A program made the position numbers and the translations under genes. From assembly GCF_030504645.1 (NCBI RefSeq), contig NZ_JAUKWQ010000012.1, positions 87,178 through 151,177 of the forward strand: a stretch of 64,000 nt of DNA, written 5' to 3'. Source of the DNA: Rhizobium oryzicola (GTDB taxonomy: Bacteria > Pseudomonadota > Alphaproteobacteria > Rhizobiales > Rhizobiaceae). Below, one piece after another: positions 7,302 through 14,323 of this stretch (its first letter is position 1; each line of letters begins with the position of its first letter). The notes below the pieces were generated by a model. It had not been told where the DNA came from. It was given only the letters and a program-made list of their open reading frames with translations, and ran no database searches.

Positions 7302-8333
7302 TTACTTGGTTACAACGTCCTTGGCCCACATGGCTTCGACGCTCTTGGAAACTGCTTCCGGCATGGCGACGTAGTCGAGTTCGTCAGCCATCTTGCCGCC
7401 GTTCTTGTAGGCCCAGCCGAAGAACTTCAGGGCTTCAGCGGTCGCAGCCTTGTCTTCCGGCTTCTTGTAAACCAGGATCCAGGTCGCAGAGGTCATCGGC
7501 CAGCTGTCAGCACCCGGCTGGTTGGCGAGAATGACGCCATAGCCCGGCTGAGAAGACCAGTTGGCGTTGGAAGCAGCAGCGGCGAAGGTCTTGGCCGACG
7601 GCTCAACCTTCTTGCCATCCTTGTTGATCATGTCAGCAAAGATCATCTTGTTCTGCTTGGCATAGGCGTATTCTACGTAACCGATCGAACCGGCAGCCTG
7701 GGTGACGTTAGCAGCAACACCTTCGTTGCCCTTGGCGCCGATGCCGACCGGCCATTCGAGAGCCTGAGCTGCGCCAACCTTGTCCTTCCATTCAGCCGAA
7801 ACGTCGCTGAGGTAGTAGGAGAAGTTGAAGGTGGTGCCCGAGCCGTCCGAACGGTGAACGACAGCGATGGCCTGTGACGGCAGCTTCGATTCCGGGTTCA
7901 GCTTCTTGATAGCAGCGTCGTCCCACTTGGTGATCTTGCCCTGGAAGATGTCAGCAAGGGTCTTGCCGTCCAGAACGAGTTCGCCCGGCTTGATACCAGC
8001 AAGGTTCACGACCGGTACGATGCCGCCCATGACCATCGGGAACTGAGCGAGGCCCGCTTCGTCGAGCTCAGAGCCCTTCAGAGGAGCGTCCGATGCACCG
8101 AAAGTCACGGTCTTTGCCTTGATCTGCTTGATACCACCGCCGGAGCCGATCGACTGGTAGTTGAGGCCGATGCCGGTTTCCTTCTTGTAGGCGTCAGCCC
8201 ACTTTGCATAGATAGGGTAGGGGAAGGTAGCGCCAGCACCGGAAATGTCCGCTGCCTGTGCAGCCGGAGACATGGCGGCGGCAAGAGCAGCCATCGCGGC
8301 GGCAAGCGCCATCGGGCGGAAGAGATGTTTCAT
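7302..8333 (-). CDS. pstS: Periplasmic phosphate-binding protein PstS
   Basis: 343 residues. A Sec signal peptide is clear at residues 1-27 (MALAAAMAALAAAMSPAAQA, cleavage after AQA). The mature protein starts ADISGAGATFPYPIYAKW and has the phosphate-binding loops SIGSGGGIKQI, FGASDAPL and RSDGSGTTFNFSYYL typical of PstS. It captures phosphate in the periplasm and delivers it to PstCA. It is the first gene of the operon, with a Pho box about 70 bases upstream and a terminator-like hairpin after it. Confidence 0.98.
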   Translation of the reverse strand: MKHLFRPMALAAAMAALAAAMSPAAQAADISGAGATFPYPIYAKWADAYKKETGIGLNYQSIGSGGGIKQIKAKTVTFGASDAPLKGSELDEAGLAQFPMVMGGIVPVVNLAGIKPGELVLDGKTLADIFQGKITKWDDAAIKKLNPESKLPSQAIAVVHRSDGSGTTFNFSYYLSDVSAEWKDKVGAAQALEWPVGIGAKGNEGVAANVTQAAGSIGYVEYAYAKQNKMIFADMINKDGKKVEPSAKTFAAAASNANWSSQPGYGVILANQPGADSWPMTSATWILVYKKPEDKAATAEALKFFGWAYKNGGKMADELDYVAMPEAVSKSVEAMWAKDVVTK

Positions 8334-8402
8334 GGGTGAACTCCCTGAAGGAATGTCTGTTGAGGACGCTCAGCGGCGACAGGCTTCCGATATTACGGTT
8401 CC

Positions 8403-8420
8403 ATGACAGTTGGATGACAT
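8403..8420 (-). promoter_or_regulatory. Pho box before pstS
   Basis: The minus strand reads ATGTCAT-CCAA-CTGTCAT: two 7-base direct repeats with a 4-base spacer. The second is the exact consensus CTGTCAT and the first differs at one base. A further ACATG-containing partial repeat lies just upstream, and a TAATAT that could serve as -10 lies 7 bases downstream. PhoB encoded at 3139-3825 is the expected binder. Confidence 0.85.
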
Positions 8421-8737
8421 GTCGCATGTCTTCAAACAATGAGTCCAAAAAAATACTTTTCTTCCAGTGGCTTGCACAGATGTGCAACGACGAGCTCTTC
8501 CCGCTAGGCCGAATGTCATTGCTTTTGGCGTTTTTATTATTTGATGTGCCCATGGGGGAGGGCGAAATTGATATTGGTCAATTTCAATCTAAGGTAGATT
8601 TTTGGCACGGAAAACAAAGCGGGAGGAACAGGCGAGAACTGATATGCATTCTACGGTGCAAATCCGACCTAATTGGCATCCATAATAGTATTATAAATTA
8701 GAGAAAATGTAACTGGCATATTTTTAGGGTGGCAATT
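8421..8737. other. Non-coding AT-rich region between pstS and the chemoreceptor, with three dyads
   Basis: No convincing gene. Three perfect dyads are present: TTGCACA/TGTGCAA at 8472-8487 with a 2-base centre, GAAATTGA/TCAATTTC at 8564-8585 with a 6-base centre, and ATAATA/TATTAT at 8682-8694. They may be operators for the chemoreceptor gene or remnants of other elements. An open frame ending at 8701 is read mainly antisense to pstS and is not supported. Confidence 0.45.
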
Positions 8738-8752
8738 TTAAGTCTTGCTTAA
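8738..8752 (+). promoter_or_regulatory. CtrA-type box before the chemoreceptor gene
   Basis: TTAA-GTCTTGC-TTAA matches the TTAA-N7-TTAA consensus of the alphaproteobacterial cell-cycle regulator CtrA. It lies 119 bases before the ATG at 8871. It is also part of a small inverted repeat, and chance occurrence in an AT-rich region cannot be excluded. Confidence 0.45.
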
Positions 8753-8870
8753 GTGAGGCGGCGCTACTCTTGGTGATATGCATGGGGGAGTTTGCTCGGG
8801 ATGGGCGCGTCACGTGCAAGAACCGTGGCGGACTTCGTTCGATCTTGACTCATTTAAGAGGGGTATTGGA

Positions 8871-10649
8871 ATGCTGGGACTGAATGGGAAGATCGGCGGC
8901 CTGAAGACGCAAACGTTGGACGACGTATCTGCCAACATCATGATTGCTGATGCCAACCTCAATATCGTTTACCTGAACGATGCCGTTCGCAAATTCCTGA
9001 TCGAGGCGGAAACGGATCTCAAGAAGGAACTGCCTGCATTCAGCGTTGACAAGCTCGTCGGCAGCAACATCGATATCTTCCACAAGAACCCGTCTCATCA
9101 GAGAAACATGTTGGCGCGACTGCAGACCGTGCATAAGGCCACGATCTGGGTGGGGCGCTGGGCTTTCGACCTGACGGTGACGCCGCTGAAAAGGGGTGGG
9201 AAGGTCGCGGGTTTCTCGGTCGAATGGTTTGATGCGAATGCGCGCCTGAAGAACCTGGACTACCAGAACCAGTTCGAAGCGATCAGCCGCGTGCAGGCTG
9301 TCATCGAGTTTACGCCGGACGGTAAGGTGGTAACCGCCAACGAGAATTTTCTGAAGGCACTGGGCTATCGCCTGGACGAGATCGTCGGGCAGCATCACAG
9401 CCTGTTTGTGGACCCTGCTTATGCGCGTACTGCCGACTACCAGACCTTCTGGAAAGAGCTGAACGAAGGCAAGTATCAGGTTGCCGAATTCACACGGGTC
9501 GGTAAAGGCGGCAAGCATGTCGTCATCAATGCCTCCTACAATCCGATCTTTGATGAACGCGGCAAGGTGGCCAAGGTGGTCAAGTTTGCGACCGACGTGA
9601 CCGAACGGGTCAATGCAGTTAACGTGATCGGTGGTGCTCTCACGCGCTTGGCCGATGGTGATCTGAATTGTCAGATCAACGATCGTTTCGCAGCGGATTT
9701 CGAAACCCTGCGCAGCAACTTTAACGCCGCCGTTGATCAGTTGGCGACTGCGCTGCAGGCTGTCTCCAAATCTGCTGGTGAGATCGACAGCGGCTCGCGG
9801 GAAATACGTCAGAGCGCGCAGGATCTCTCCAAGCGTACGGAACAGCAGGCGGCTTCACTTGAGCAGACCGCCGCCGCTCTCGATGAAATCACCACCAATG
9901 TCACCACTTCCTCCCAGCGTGCTAACGAAGCCCGCGAGGCGGCAGCCACCGCAAATGCCAACGCCACTAGCTCGGCCAAGGTTGTTGCCGATGCCGTGGA
10001 TGCGATGGCGAAGATCGAGGCATCCTCTAGCCAGATTTCCAACATCATCGGCGTCATTGACGAGATTGCCTTCCAGACCAACCTGCTCGCTCTGAACGCT
10101 GGTGTTGAAGCCGCACGTGCGGGGGAAGCCGGCAAAGGATTTGCGGTTGTCGCGCAGGAGGTTCGCGAACTTGCGCAGCGCTCCGCTGCTGCGGCCAAGG
10201 AAATCAAGGGCCTCATTCAGAATTCCGCGACGGAAGTCCATAGCGGCGTGAAGCTCGTCAGCGAAACCGGCCAAGCGTTGAAGACCATCGAAGGCAATAT
10301 CGCGGTTGTCAACGATCGCATCGAATCCATTGCGAGCGCGGCACGCGAGCAGGCAACGGCTTTGGGTGAGGTTAACTCTGCAATCAACCAGATGGATCAG
10401 GTCACGCAACAGAATGCGGCCATGGTAGAAGAGGCAACTGCGGCAAGCGCCAATCTGGCAAACGAAACAGAGAAGCTCCGCAATCTGGTGGGGCAGTTCC
10501 GCACCGGGGCCGTGTCGCCCATGCGGAGCCAGTCGCCAGCAATCGTCTCTTCCCGCCAACCAGCCGCATCCCCGGCGCGCCGCATGGTGCAGAAGGTGGC
10601 TAAGGCTGTTGGCGGTGGCGCCGCCGCGGAAAGCTGGGAAGAGTTTTGA
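8871..10649 (+). CDS. Cytoplasmic methyl-accepting chemotaxis protein with two PAS domains
   Basis: 592 residues from ATG 8871, preceded by AGAGGGGTATTGGA; an upstream in-frame ATG at 8778 is less likely. No membrane span. Residues 15-120 and 138-248 are two PAS domains (the second ends in VVKFATDVTERV), and 250-300 look HAMP-like (LTRLADGDL). The signalling hairpin tip at 397-438 includes EIAFQTNLLALNAGVEAARA. Glu/Gln/Ala-rich methylation helices flank it. The protein ends ESWEEF, and SWEEF fits the CheR/CheB docking pentapeptide. It likely senses an internal cue such as redox state or oxygen and signals to CheA. The architecture resembles BdlA-type receptors. It is divergent from pstS, in the place where phoR often lies. 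Confidence 0.93.
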   Translation: MLGLNGKIGGLKTQTLDDVSANIMIADANLNIVYLNDAVRKFLIEAETDLKKELPAFSVDKLVGSNIDIFHKNPSHQRNMLARLQTVHKATIWVGRWAFDLTVTPLKRGGKVAGFSVEWFDANARLKNLDYQNQFEAISRVQAVIEFTPDGKVVTANENFLKALGYRLDEIVGQHHSLFVDPAYARTADYQTFWKELNEGKYQVAEFTRVGKGGKHVVINASYNPIFDERGKVAKVVKFATDVTERVNAVNVIGGALTRLADGDLNCQINDRFAADFETLRSNFNAAVDQLATALQAVSKSAGEIDSGSREIRQSAQDLSKRTEQQAASLEQTAAALDEITTNVTTSSQRANEAREAAATANANATSSAKVVADAVDAMAKIEASSSQISNIIGVIDEIAFQTNLLALNAGVEAARAGEAGKGFAVVAQEVRELAQRSAAAAKEIKGLIQNSATEVHSGVKLVSETGQALKTIEGNIAVVNDRIESIASAAREQATALGEVNSAINQMDQVTQQNAAMVEEATAASANLANETEKLRNLVGQFRTGAVSPMRSQSPAIVSSRQPAASPARRMVQKVAKAVGGGAAAESWEEF

Positions 10650-10709
10650 GCAGCCGAACCCCTGCATTCGGCGGGGTTTTGCGATCCAGCTGGCATAGGT
10701 AGATCTCAG

Positions 10710-10737
10710 GGCCCGGGGCATTGCTCCGGGCCTGTTT
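10710..10737 (+). terminator. Terminator after the chemoreceptor gene
   Basis: A GC-rich stem of about 10 bp (GGCCCGGGGC with GCTCCGGGCC, one G-U) with a 3-base loop, then TGTTT. It lies 60 bases after the stop codon. Confidence 0.65.
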
Positions 10738-10746
10738 ACGTCGAGC

Positions 10747-10968
10747 TTAGGGTGAGGACTCAATCATATTATTGAAATGGCGCGATGAACGGCCATGATA
10801 TGCGAGGAGAAGCGCGCACGAATGGGTCCGGCACCCATTCAAGCGCTTCGACACAGCAGATCGCAGCCGTTCGCGCGTCCTCCGGATGTGGTCGATCCGC
10901 CGATCTACTTCGTTGAAAAGCCTCGCCGATGCCTTTGCATCGCCTGCGTTTTTCGCCTCGTATCTCAT
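10747..10968 (-). CDS. Possible small basic hypothetical protein
   Basis: 73 residues if translation starts at ATG 10968; there is no clear ribosome binding site. The reading is helical and basic (KASARLFNEVDRRIDHIRRT, RERLRSAVSKRLNG) with a C-terminal AYHGRSSRHFNNMIE. Overlapping frames on both strands are also open, and no family is recognised, so the choice of this frame rests only on its plausible helix pattern. It lies between the chemoreceptor terminator and the DUF982 gene. It may not be a gene. Confidence 0.3.
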   Translation of the reverse strand: MRYEAKNAGDAKASARLFNEVDRRIDHIRRTRERLRSAVSKRLNGCRTHSCALLLAYHGRSSRHFNNMIESSP

Positions 10969-11013
10969 CCGGATCGTCACACACCATTTCAACAAGATGA
11001 TTGGGTCTTCACC

Positions 11014-11253
11014 CTAGTCCTTGATCTCGATTCCGGCTTCGATCGCCGCTGCGATAAACGCAAGCCGGGCCGCTTCCGGCGACTTCTTTCCCTTCAGGGC
11101 GGCTTCAAAGATCAGAAGCGCTTTGTCCAGTTCATCGCCGTCCTCAAGCGGCCAGTCCTCGATCAACGCCCAGGATGCTTCCTGCAGCGAACTGATCGTC
11201 CTGAACTGCCCCGGCCCGTCCAGCGCAAGTGTCACACCCTTGTTCCATTTCAT
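11014..11253 (-). CDS. DUF982 domain protein
   Basis: 79 residues from ATG 11253; a TTG four codons earlier is an alternative. The whole protein matches the pattern of DUF982, a short family almost confined to rhizobia and relatives: KWNKGVTLALDGPGQFRTI, SSLQEASWALIEDWP, then a helix ALLIFEAALKGKKSPEAAR and the closing AFIAAAIEAGI. No signal peptide or membrane span, so it is cytoplasmic. Function unknown. Rhizobial genomes often carry many copies on chromosome and plasmids. It stands alone between an uncertain frame and tRNA-Cys. Confidence 0.85.
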   Translation of the reverse strand: MKWNKGVTLALDGPGQFRTISSLQEASWALIEDWPLEDGDELDKALLIFEAALKGKKSPEAARLAFIAAAIEAGIEIKD

Positions 11254-11406
11254 CGCGGCTCTCAAACTCCACCTGCAAAATTGCAGGCGTCATAGCGGCA
11301 AATCATCGGCGCTCAAAGTGGGTTATGGGACAAGCGGACAGCAACTCGATGTTTCAAATCGACTGCGACCCATTGTCAAATTCTGTGAATGAAGTTGTTG
11401 TTCGGA

Positions 11407-11480
11407 TGGAGGCCTCGCCCGGAATTGAACCGGGGTACAAGGATTTGCAGTCCTCTGCGTCACCACTCCGCCACGAGGCC
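11407..11480 (-). tRNA. tRNA-Cys (anticodon GCA)
   Basis: The minus strand forms a 74-base cloverleaf. The acceptor stem GGCCTCG pairs with CGAGGCC, the anticodon loop CTGCAAA carries GCA, and the T arm is CCCGG-TTCAATT-CCGGG. The discriminator is T and CCA is encoded. No clear terminator was found after it. Confidence 0.97.
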
Positions 11481-11686
11481 ATCCGGAGTATTTTCTGAAG
11501 TGGTGACGGGCGTTTAGAACGAATTCAGACTAAGCGCAAGAGGTTCATTCTGAGCCAAGTCCTTTTTTCACGATGAAATGCTATTCCGCCGAGATTCTTT
11601 CCGCAGACTCGCCAACGACGCCCAAACACCGCGCTGTCGCTTCAAAAACGTGCTTTCAGATTTCTGCTACCTGCGGACCAGGAGGT

Positions 11687-11845
11687 CTAGTTCAGCCGAC
11701 GATGCCCATGTGCTGGCGCAGGAGAAAAGGTATAATTAGAGGTCGCGTAGGCAGACGATTGTGGCGCTGCTGGTGCTGAAGATTGACAGCCTGTGAGGCC
11801 TATCGAAGTGGTAACCACCAGTGCCATGATGAGTTTCGTCTGCAT
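11687..11845 (-). CDS. Small lipoprotein, 52 residues
   Basis: ATG 11845 starts MQTKLIMALVVTTSIGLTGC, a short lipoprotein signal peptide with a good lipobox (GLTGC, Cys20). The mature part is about 33 residues, rich in Ser/Ala/Pro, ending HGHRRLN. The upstream ATCACGGA gives only a weak binding site; an in-frame ATG nine codons earlier is less likely because it spoils the signal peptide. It is probably lipid-anchored to the inner or outer membrane. Many rhizobial genomes have similar orphan mini-lipoproteins; function unknown. Confidence 0.6.
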   Translation of the reverse strand: MQTKLIMALVVTTSIGLTGCQSSAPAAPQSSAYATSNYTFSPAPAHGHRRLN

Positions 11846-11961
11846 TCCGTGATCTCGCGTTTGCAGACACATTCCTATCGCCTCGTTCCGATCACATCAA
11901 CCGACGCTCACTCATGTTCGGTCGGAATGACGAGCAGGACTATTAGGAGTAACCAGCAATC

Positions 11962-11995
11962 AAAATGGCCCCACACCGTACAGGGTGCAGGGCCA
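11962..11995 (-). terminator. Terminator after the proline-rich small gene
   Basis: TGGCCC and GGGCCA, with inner CACC and GGTG, form a hairpin. On the minus strand it is followed by TTTTG. It lies 54 bases beyond the stop of the gene at 12049-12246. Confidence 0.55.
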
Positions 11996-12048
11996 CTGGG
12001 ATTCAAGCCGAAGCTTCAGCCTTACGTTGGTGAGCGCCGCCCGACTTG

Positions 12049-12246
12049 TTAGGCTGCACCAGCCGGGTCGCCGATCGGCAGCAGTGCAGGGTCGAGGACA
12101 GGATCGTTCGGGTTTTTGGTGTCACCCGGGTCTTGCGCCGGCGTCAGCGGCGGCTTTTCCTGTGTTCGGTCGGGCACGCCGGGGGCCGGGGTTGGACCTC
12201 GCGGCGTTTCCACCGGATTCGGGTTTTCGGGTAAGTTGGTCGGCAT
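12049..12246 (-). CDS. Small proline-rich hypothetical protein
   Basis: 65 residues from ATG 12246, preceded by AAGAGGAGTTCACGTC with GAGGAG eight bases away. About one residue in four is proline, with many Asp, Asn and Thr (NLPENPNPVETPRGPTPAPG, TKNPNDPVLDPALLPIGDP). No signal peptide or membrane span, so it is a cytoplasmic, probably disordered protein. A longer in-frame start at 12285 adds a Cys-rich stretch without a binding site. Function unknown. The strong binding site and following terminator support it as a real gene. Confidence 0.6.
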   Translation of the reverse strand: MPTNLPENPNPVETPRGPTPAPGVPDRTQEKPPLTPAQDPGDTKNPNDPVLDPALLPIGDPAGAA

Positions 12247-12415
12247 GACGTGAACTCCTCTTTTGAGAAGGCAACACAGCCACACGCCAAATGTTCCGCT
12301 TTCCTCTATCGGCGGAGCATCGAATTTGTACCGGCAACCGCTGCATCGGTCTTGAAAGCAATGCTTGGCGCCAGTAATACGGTGTCCGAAGTGACGCTTG
12401 AACGGGGCGAAGACA

Positions 12416-13069
12416 ATGATCGATTACGAAGCAGCGCGTATTAAAATGGTAGACAATCAGGTGCGCACCACCGATGTCACCTCACATTCCGTGCTGCGTG
12501 CATTCCTCACGGTTCCGCGTGAGGCCTTCGTGCCCGAAAAGGCAAAGAGCATTGCCTACATCGATAATGACATCGAGGTTGCGCAGGGCCGTTTCGTGAT
12601 GGAGGCATCGCCGCTGGCGAAGCTCCTTCAGCTGGCGGCGATCACCCGGGAAGATGTTGTACTCGAGATTGGCAGCGCCAGCGGCTATACCGCAGCCCTT
12701 CTGTCCCATCTCGCCGGCGGTGTCGTTGCCGTTGAAAGTGATGCGGCTCTGGCCGCCCAGGCAACCGAGACCCTGAAACAGGTGGGGGCGACGAACGTCG
12801 CTGTCGTGACGGGCGAACTCGAAAAGGGCTATGCCGATGAAGCGCCCTATGACGTGATCTTTATCAACGGCGCTGTCGAAGAGGTTCCGGAAGCCCTGTT
12901 TGGCCAGCTGCGTGATGGAGGCCGACTGGTTACGGTCGTGGGTTACGGCAATGCCTCCACCGCCCGCGTTTACCTCAAGGAGCATGGCGTGGTTTCGGAG
13001 AGCGTGTTCTTCAACACCTCGGTGAAGCCGCTTCCCGGCTTCCGCAAGGCCAAGGAATTCGTATTCTAA
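12416..13069 (+). CDS. Protein-L-isoaspartate O-methyltransferase family protein
   Basis: 217 residues from ATG 12416 (MIDYEAARIKMVDNQVRT); a TTG six codons earlier is possible. The class I methyltransferase fold shows SAM motif I as VVLEIGSASGYTAALLSHL near residue 85 and the acidic ribose-binding VVAVESDAAL. The N-terminal part resembles Pcm (SVLRAFLTVPREAFVPEKAK), but the substrate loop differs from the canonical enzyme encoded at 35903-36556. It may repair isoaspartate or have shifted substrate. It stands before popZ and is followed by a terminator. Confidence 0.8.
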   Translation: MIDYEAARIKMVDNQVRTTDVTSHSVLRAFLTVPREAFVPEKAKSIAYIDNDIEVAQGRFVMEASPLAKLLQLAAITREDVVLEIGSASGYTAALLSHLAGGVVAVESDAALAAQATETLKQVGATNVAVVTGELEKGYADEAPYDVIFINGAVEEVPEALFGQLRDGGRLVTVVGYGNASTARVYLKEHGVVSESVFFNTSVKPLPGFRKAKEFVF

Positions 13070-13079
13070 GCATCAGTGG

Positions 13080-13105
13080 GGGCGGGGCTTTTCCCGCCCT
13101 TTTTC
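13080..13105 (+). terminator. Terminator after the Pcm-like gene
   Basis: GGGCGGG and CCCGCCC form a 7-bp stem with a GCTTTT loop, followed by TTTTT. It lies 11 bases after the stop codon. Confidence 0.8.
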
Positions 13106-13277
13106 ATTGCGGTTGATTGTGTGATCCGATCTCGGCAGCAATAAAGCTGTGTATGCGGCTGACGCGCTCCGCCGCACCAATTGTTACTTTGCCCCTGTAT
13201 CCCTTACAATCGTTGGTGATTCGGCATCACCTTTGACAGGTTGCACTGTCGGTGTGGCGACAGTATCGGGGAAGAAT

Positions 13278-14201
13278 ATGGCTCAGCCAAACGTAGCGCG
13301 TGAACCCTCCATGGAAGAAATTCTGGCGTCGATTCGCCGGATTATCGAGAGCAATGATCCGATCAGCGAGGGGGATGCGGCGGAACAACAAAGGCACGCG
13401 GCCTATCTCGATAGCGCCGACGATTTCGATGTGGTGGACGAGCTTGGGGAAAGCTTCGTGCCACAGATGGCTGCGAATGATCCCGGTCGTCCGTTGATGG
13501 CGGAGCAGCAGCTCCGGCCAGCGCCTGCTGCTGCCCCGAATACGGAACCGCAGGAAAAAGCAATGTCGCTTGCAGATGTTGCCGCGCGGGTGCGCGCGGC
13601 TGCCGGTCGCGTGCCGGAACCTTCCGTCGCTCGCGTGGCTCAGCCGGCGCCAGCACCTGTTGATGCGCCTGCGCCGGTTTTCCCTTTGGTGCAAGCAGCC
13701 CAATATGCCGCCCCCGAACCCGCGCCCCAGAGGCAACAGCAGCCACCTCAGGATGCCCGACCGGCTCAGGTTGCGGTCGCAGAACCGCGTGCTGCCGCTG
13801 AACCAGTTCAGGTTGAGCCGCGACCGGCATTTGTTGCTGCACCTGCTGAAGTCGTAGTTGAGACTGCCCAACCCCCAGTTAACCCCCACCTGGCGCAGGC
13901 TCCGGCCGTGCCCGCGGCTGAACAGCAGCCTCACCATCAGCCGCAGACTCCGGCACCTCTTCCGGTCCGCCTGGAAGAAACCATCAGCCTTGTTTCGCAG
14001 GAGACGGAAGCACAGGTTGCCCGTTCCTTCGGTGAACTGGCAGATGTGTTTGACGGTATTTCCCGCCAGTCGATGGAAGACATGGCACGCGAGATGCTGC
14101 GCCCTATGCTGCAGGAATGGCTGGATGATAACCTGCCGCGCCTCGTAGAGCGCATGGTGCGCGAGGAGATCGAGCGCGTGGCGCGCGGTCCGCGGCGCTG
14201 A
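13278..14201 (+). CDS. popZ: PopZ-type polar organising protein (DUF2497)
   Basis: 307 residues from ATG 13278 (MAQPNVAREP), preceded by GGGGAAGAAT. The N-terminal motif EPSMEEILASIRRIIESND (residues about 9-27) and the C-terminal block SFGELADVFDGISRQSMEDM with MLQEWLDDNLPRLVERMVRE (residues about 245-300) are the two conserved parts of PopZ. The middle is a long Pro/Ala/Gln-rich linker. PopZ forms a matrix at the cell pole and anchors the chromosome origin; in Agrobacterium it marks the growing pole (known from the family). It lies directly before valS. Confidence 0.9.
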   Translation: MAQPNVAREPSMEEILASIRRIIESNDPISEGDAAEQQRHAAYLDSADDFDVVDELGESFVPQMAANDPGRPLMAEQQLRPAPAAAPNTEPQEKAMSLADVAARVRAAAGRVPEPSVARVAQPAPAPVDAPAPVFPLVQAAQYAAPEPAPQRQQQPPQDARPAQVAVAEPRAAAEPVQVEPRPAFVAAPAEVVVETAQPPVNPHLAQAPAVPAAEQQPHHQPQTPAPLPVRLEETISLVSQETEAQVARSFGELADVFDGISRQSMEDMAREMLRPMLQEWLDDNLPRLVERMVREEIERVARGPRR

Positions 14202-14323
14202 GGCGGTACGACAATAGCAGCAAGCCTGCCTGGAAGGTCGCCGTTGGCGGCCTTTTTTATTGACTCGCATTTGGCAGTCCTATTTACAGCCAGCAAAGAG
14301 AACTCGAAATTTCTGGTCGGAAA

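Noticed and set aside
8258..8701. Plus-strand frame of 147 codons across the pstS start
   Set aside because: Its first part is antisense to pstS, including the signal peptide and Pho box, and it has no binding site. The tail is AT-rich with unusual codons.
10795..11295. Plus-strand frame of 166 codons opposite the DUF982 gene
   Set aside because: It overlaps the well-supported DUF982 gene and is rich in Arg, Cys and Phe, with no family features.
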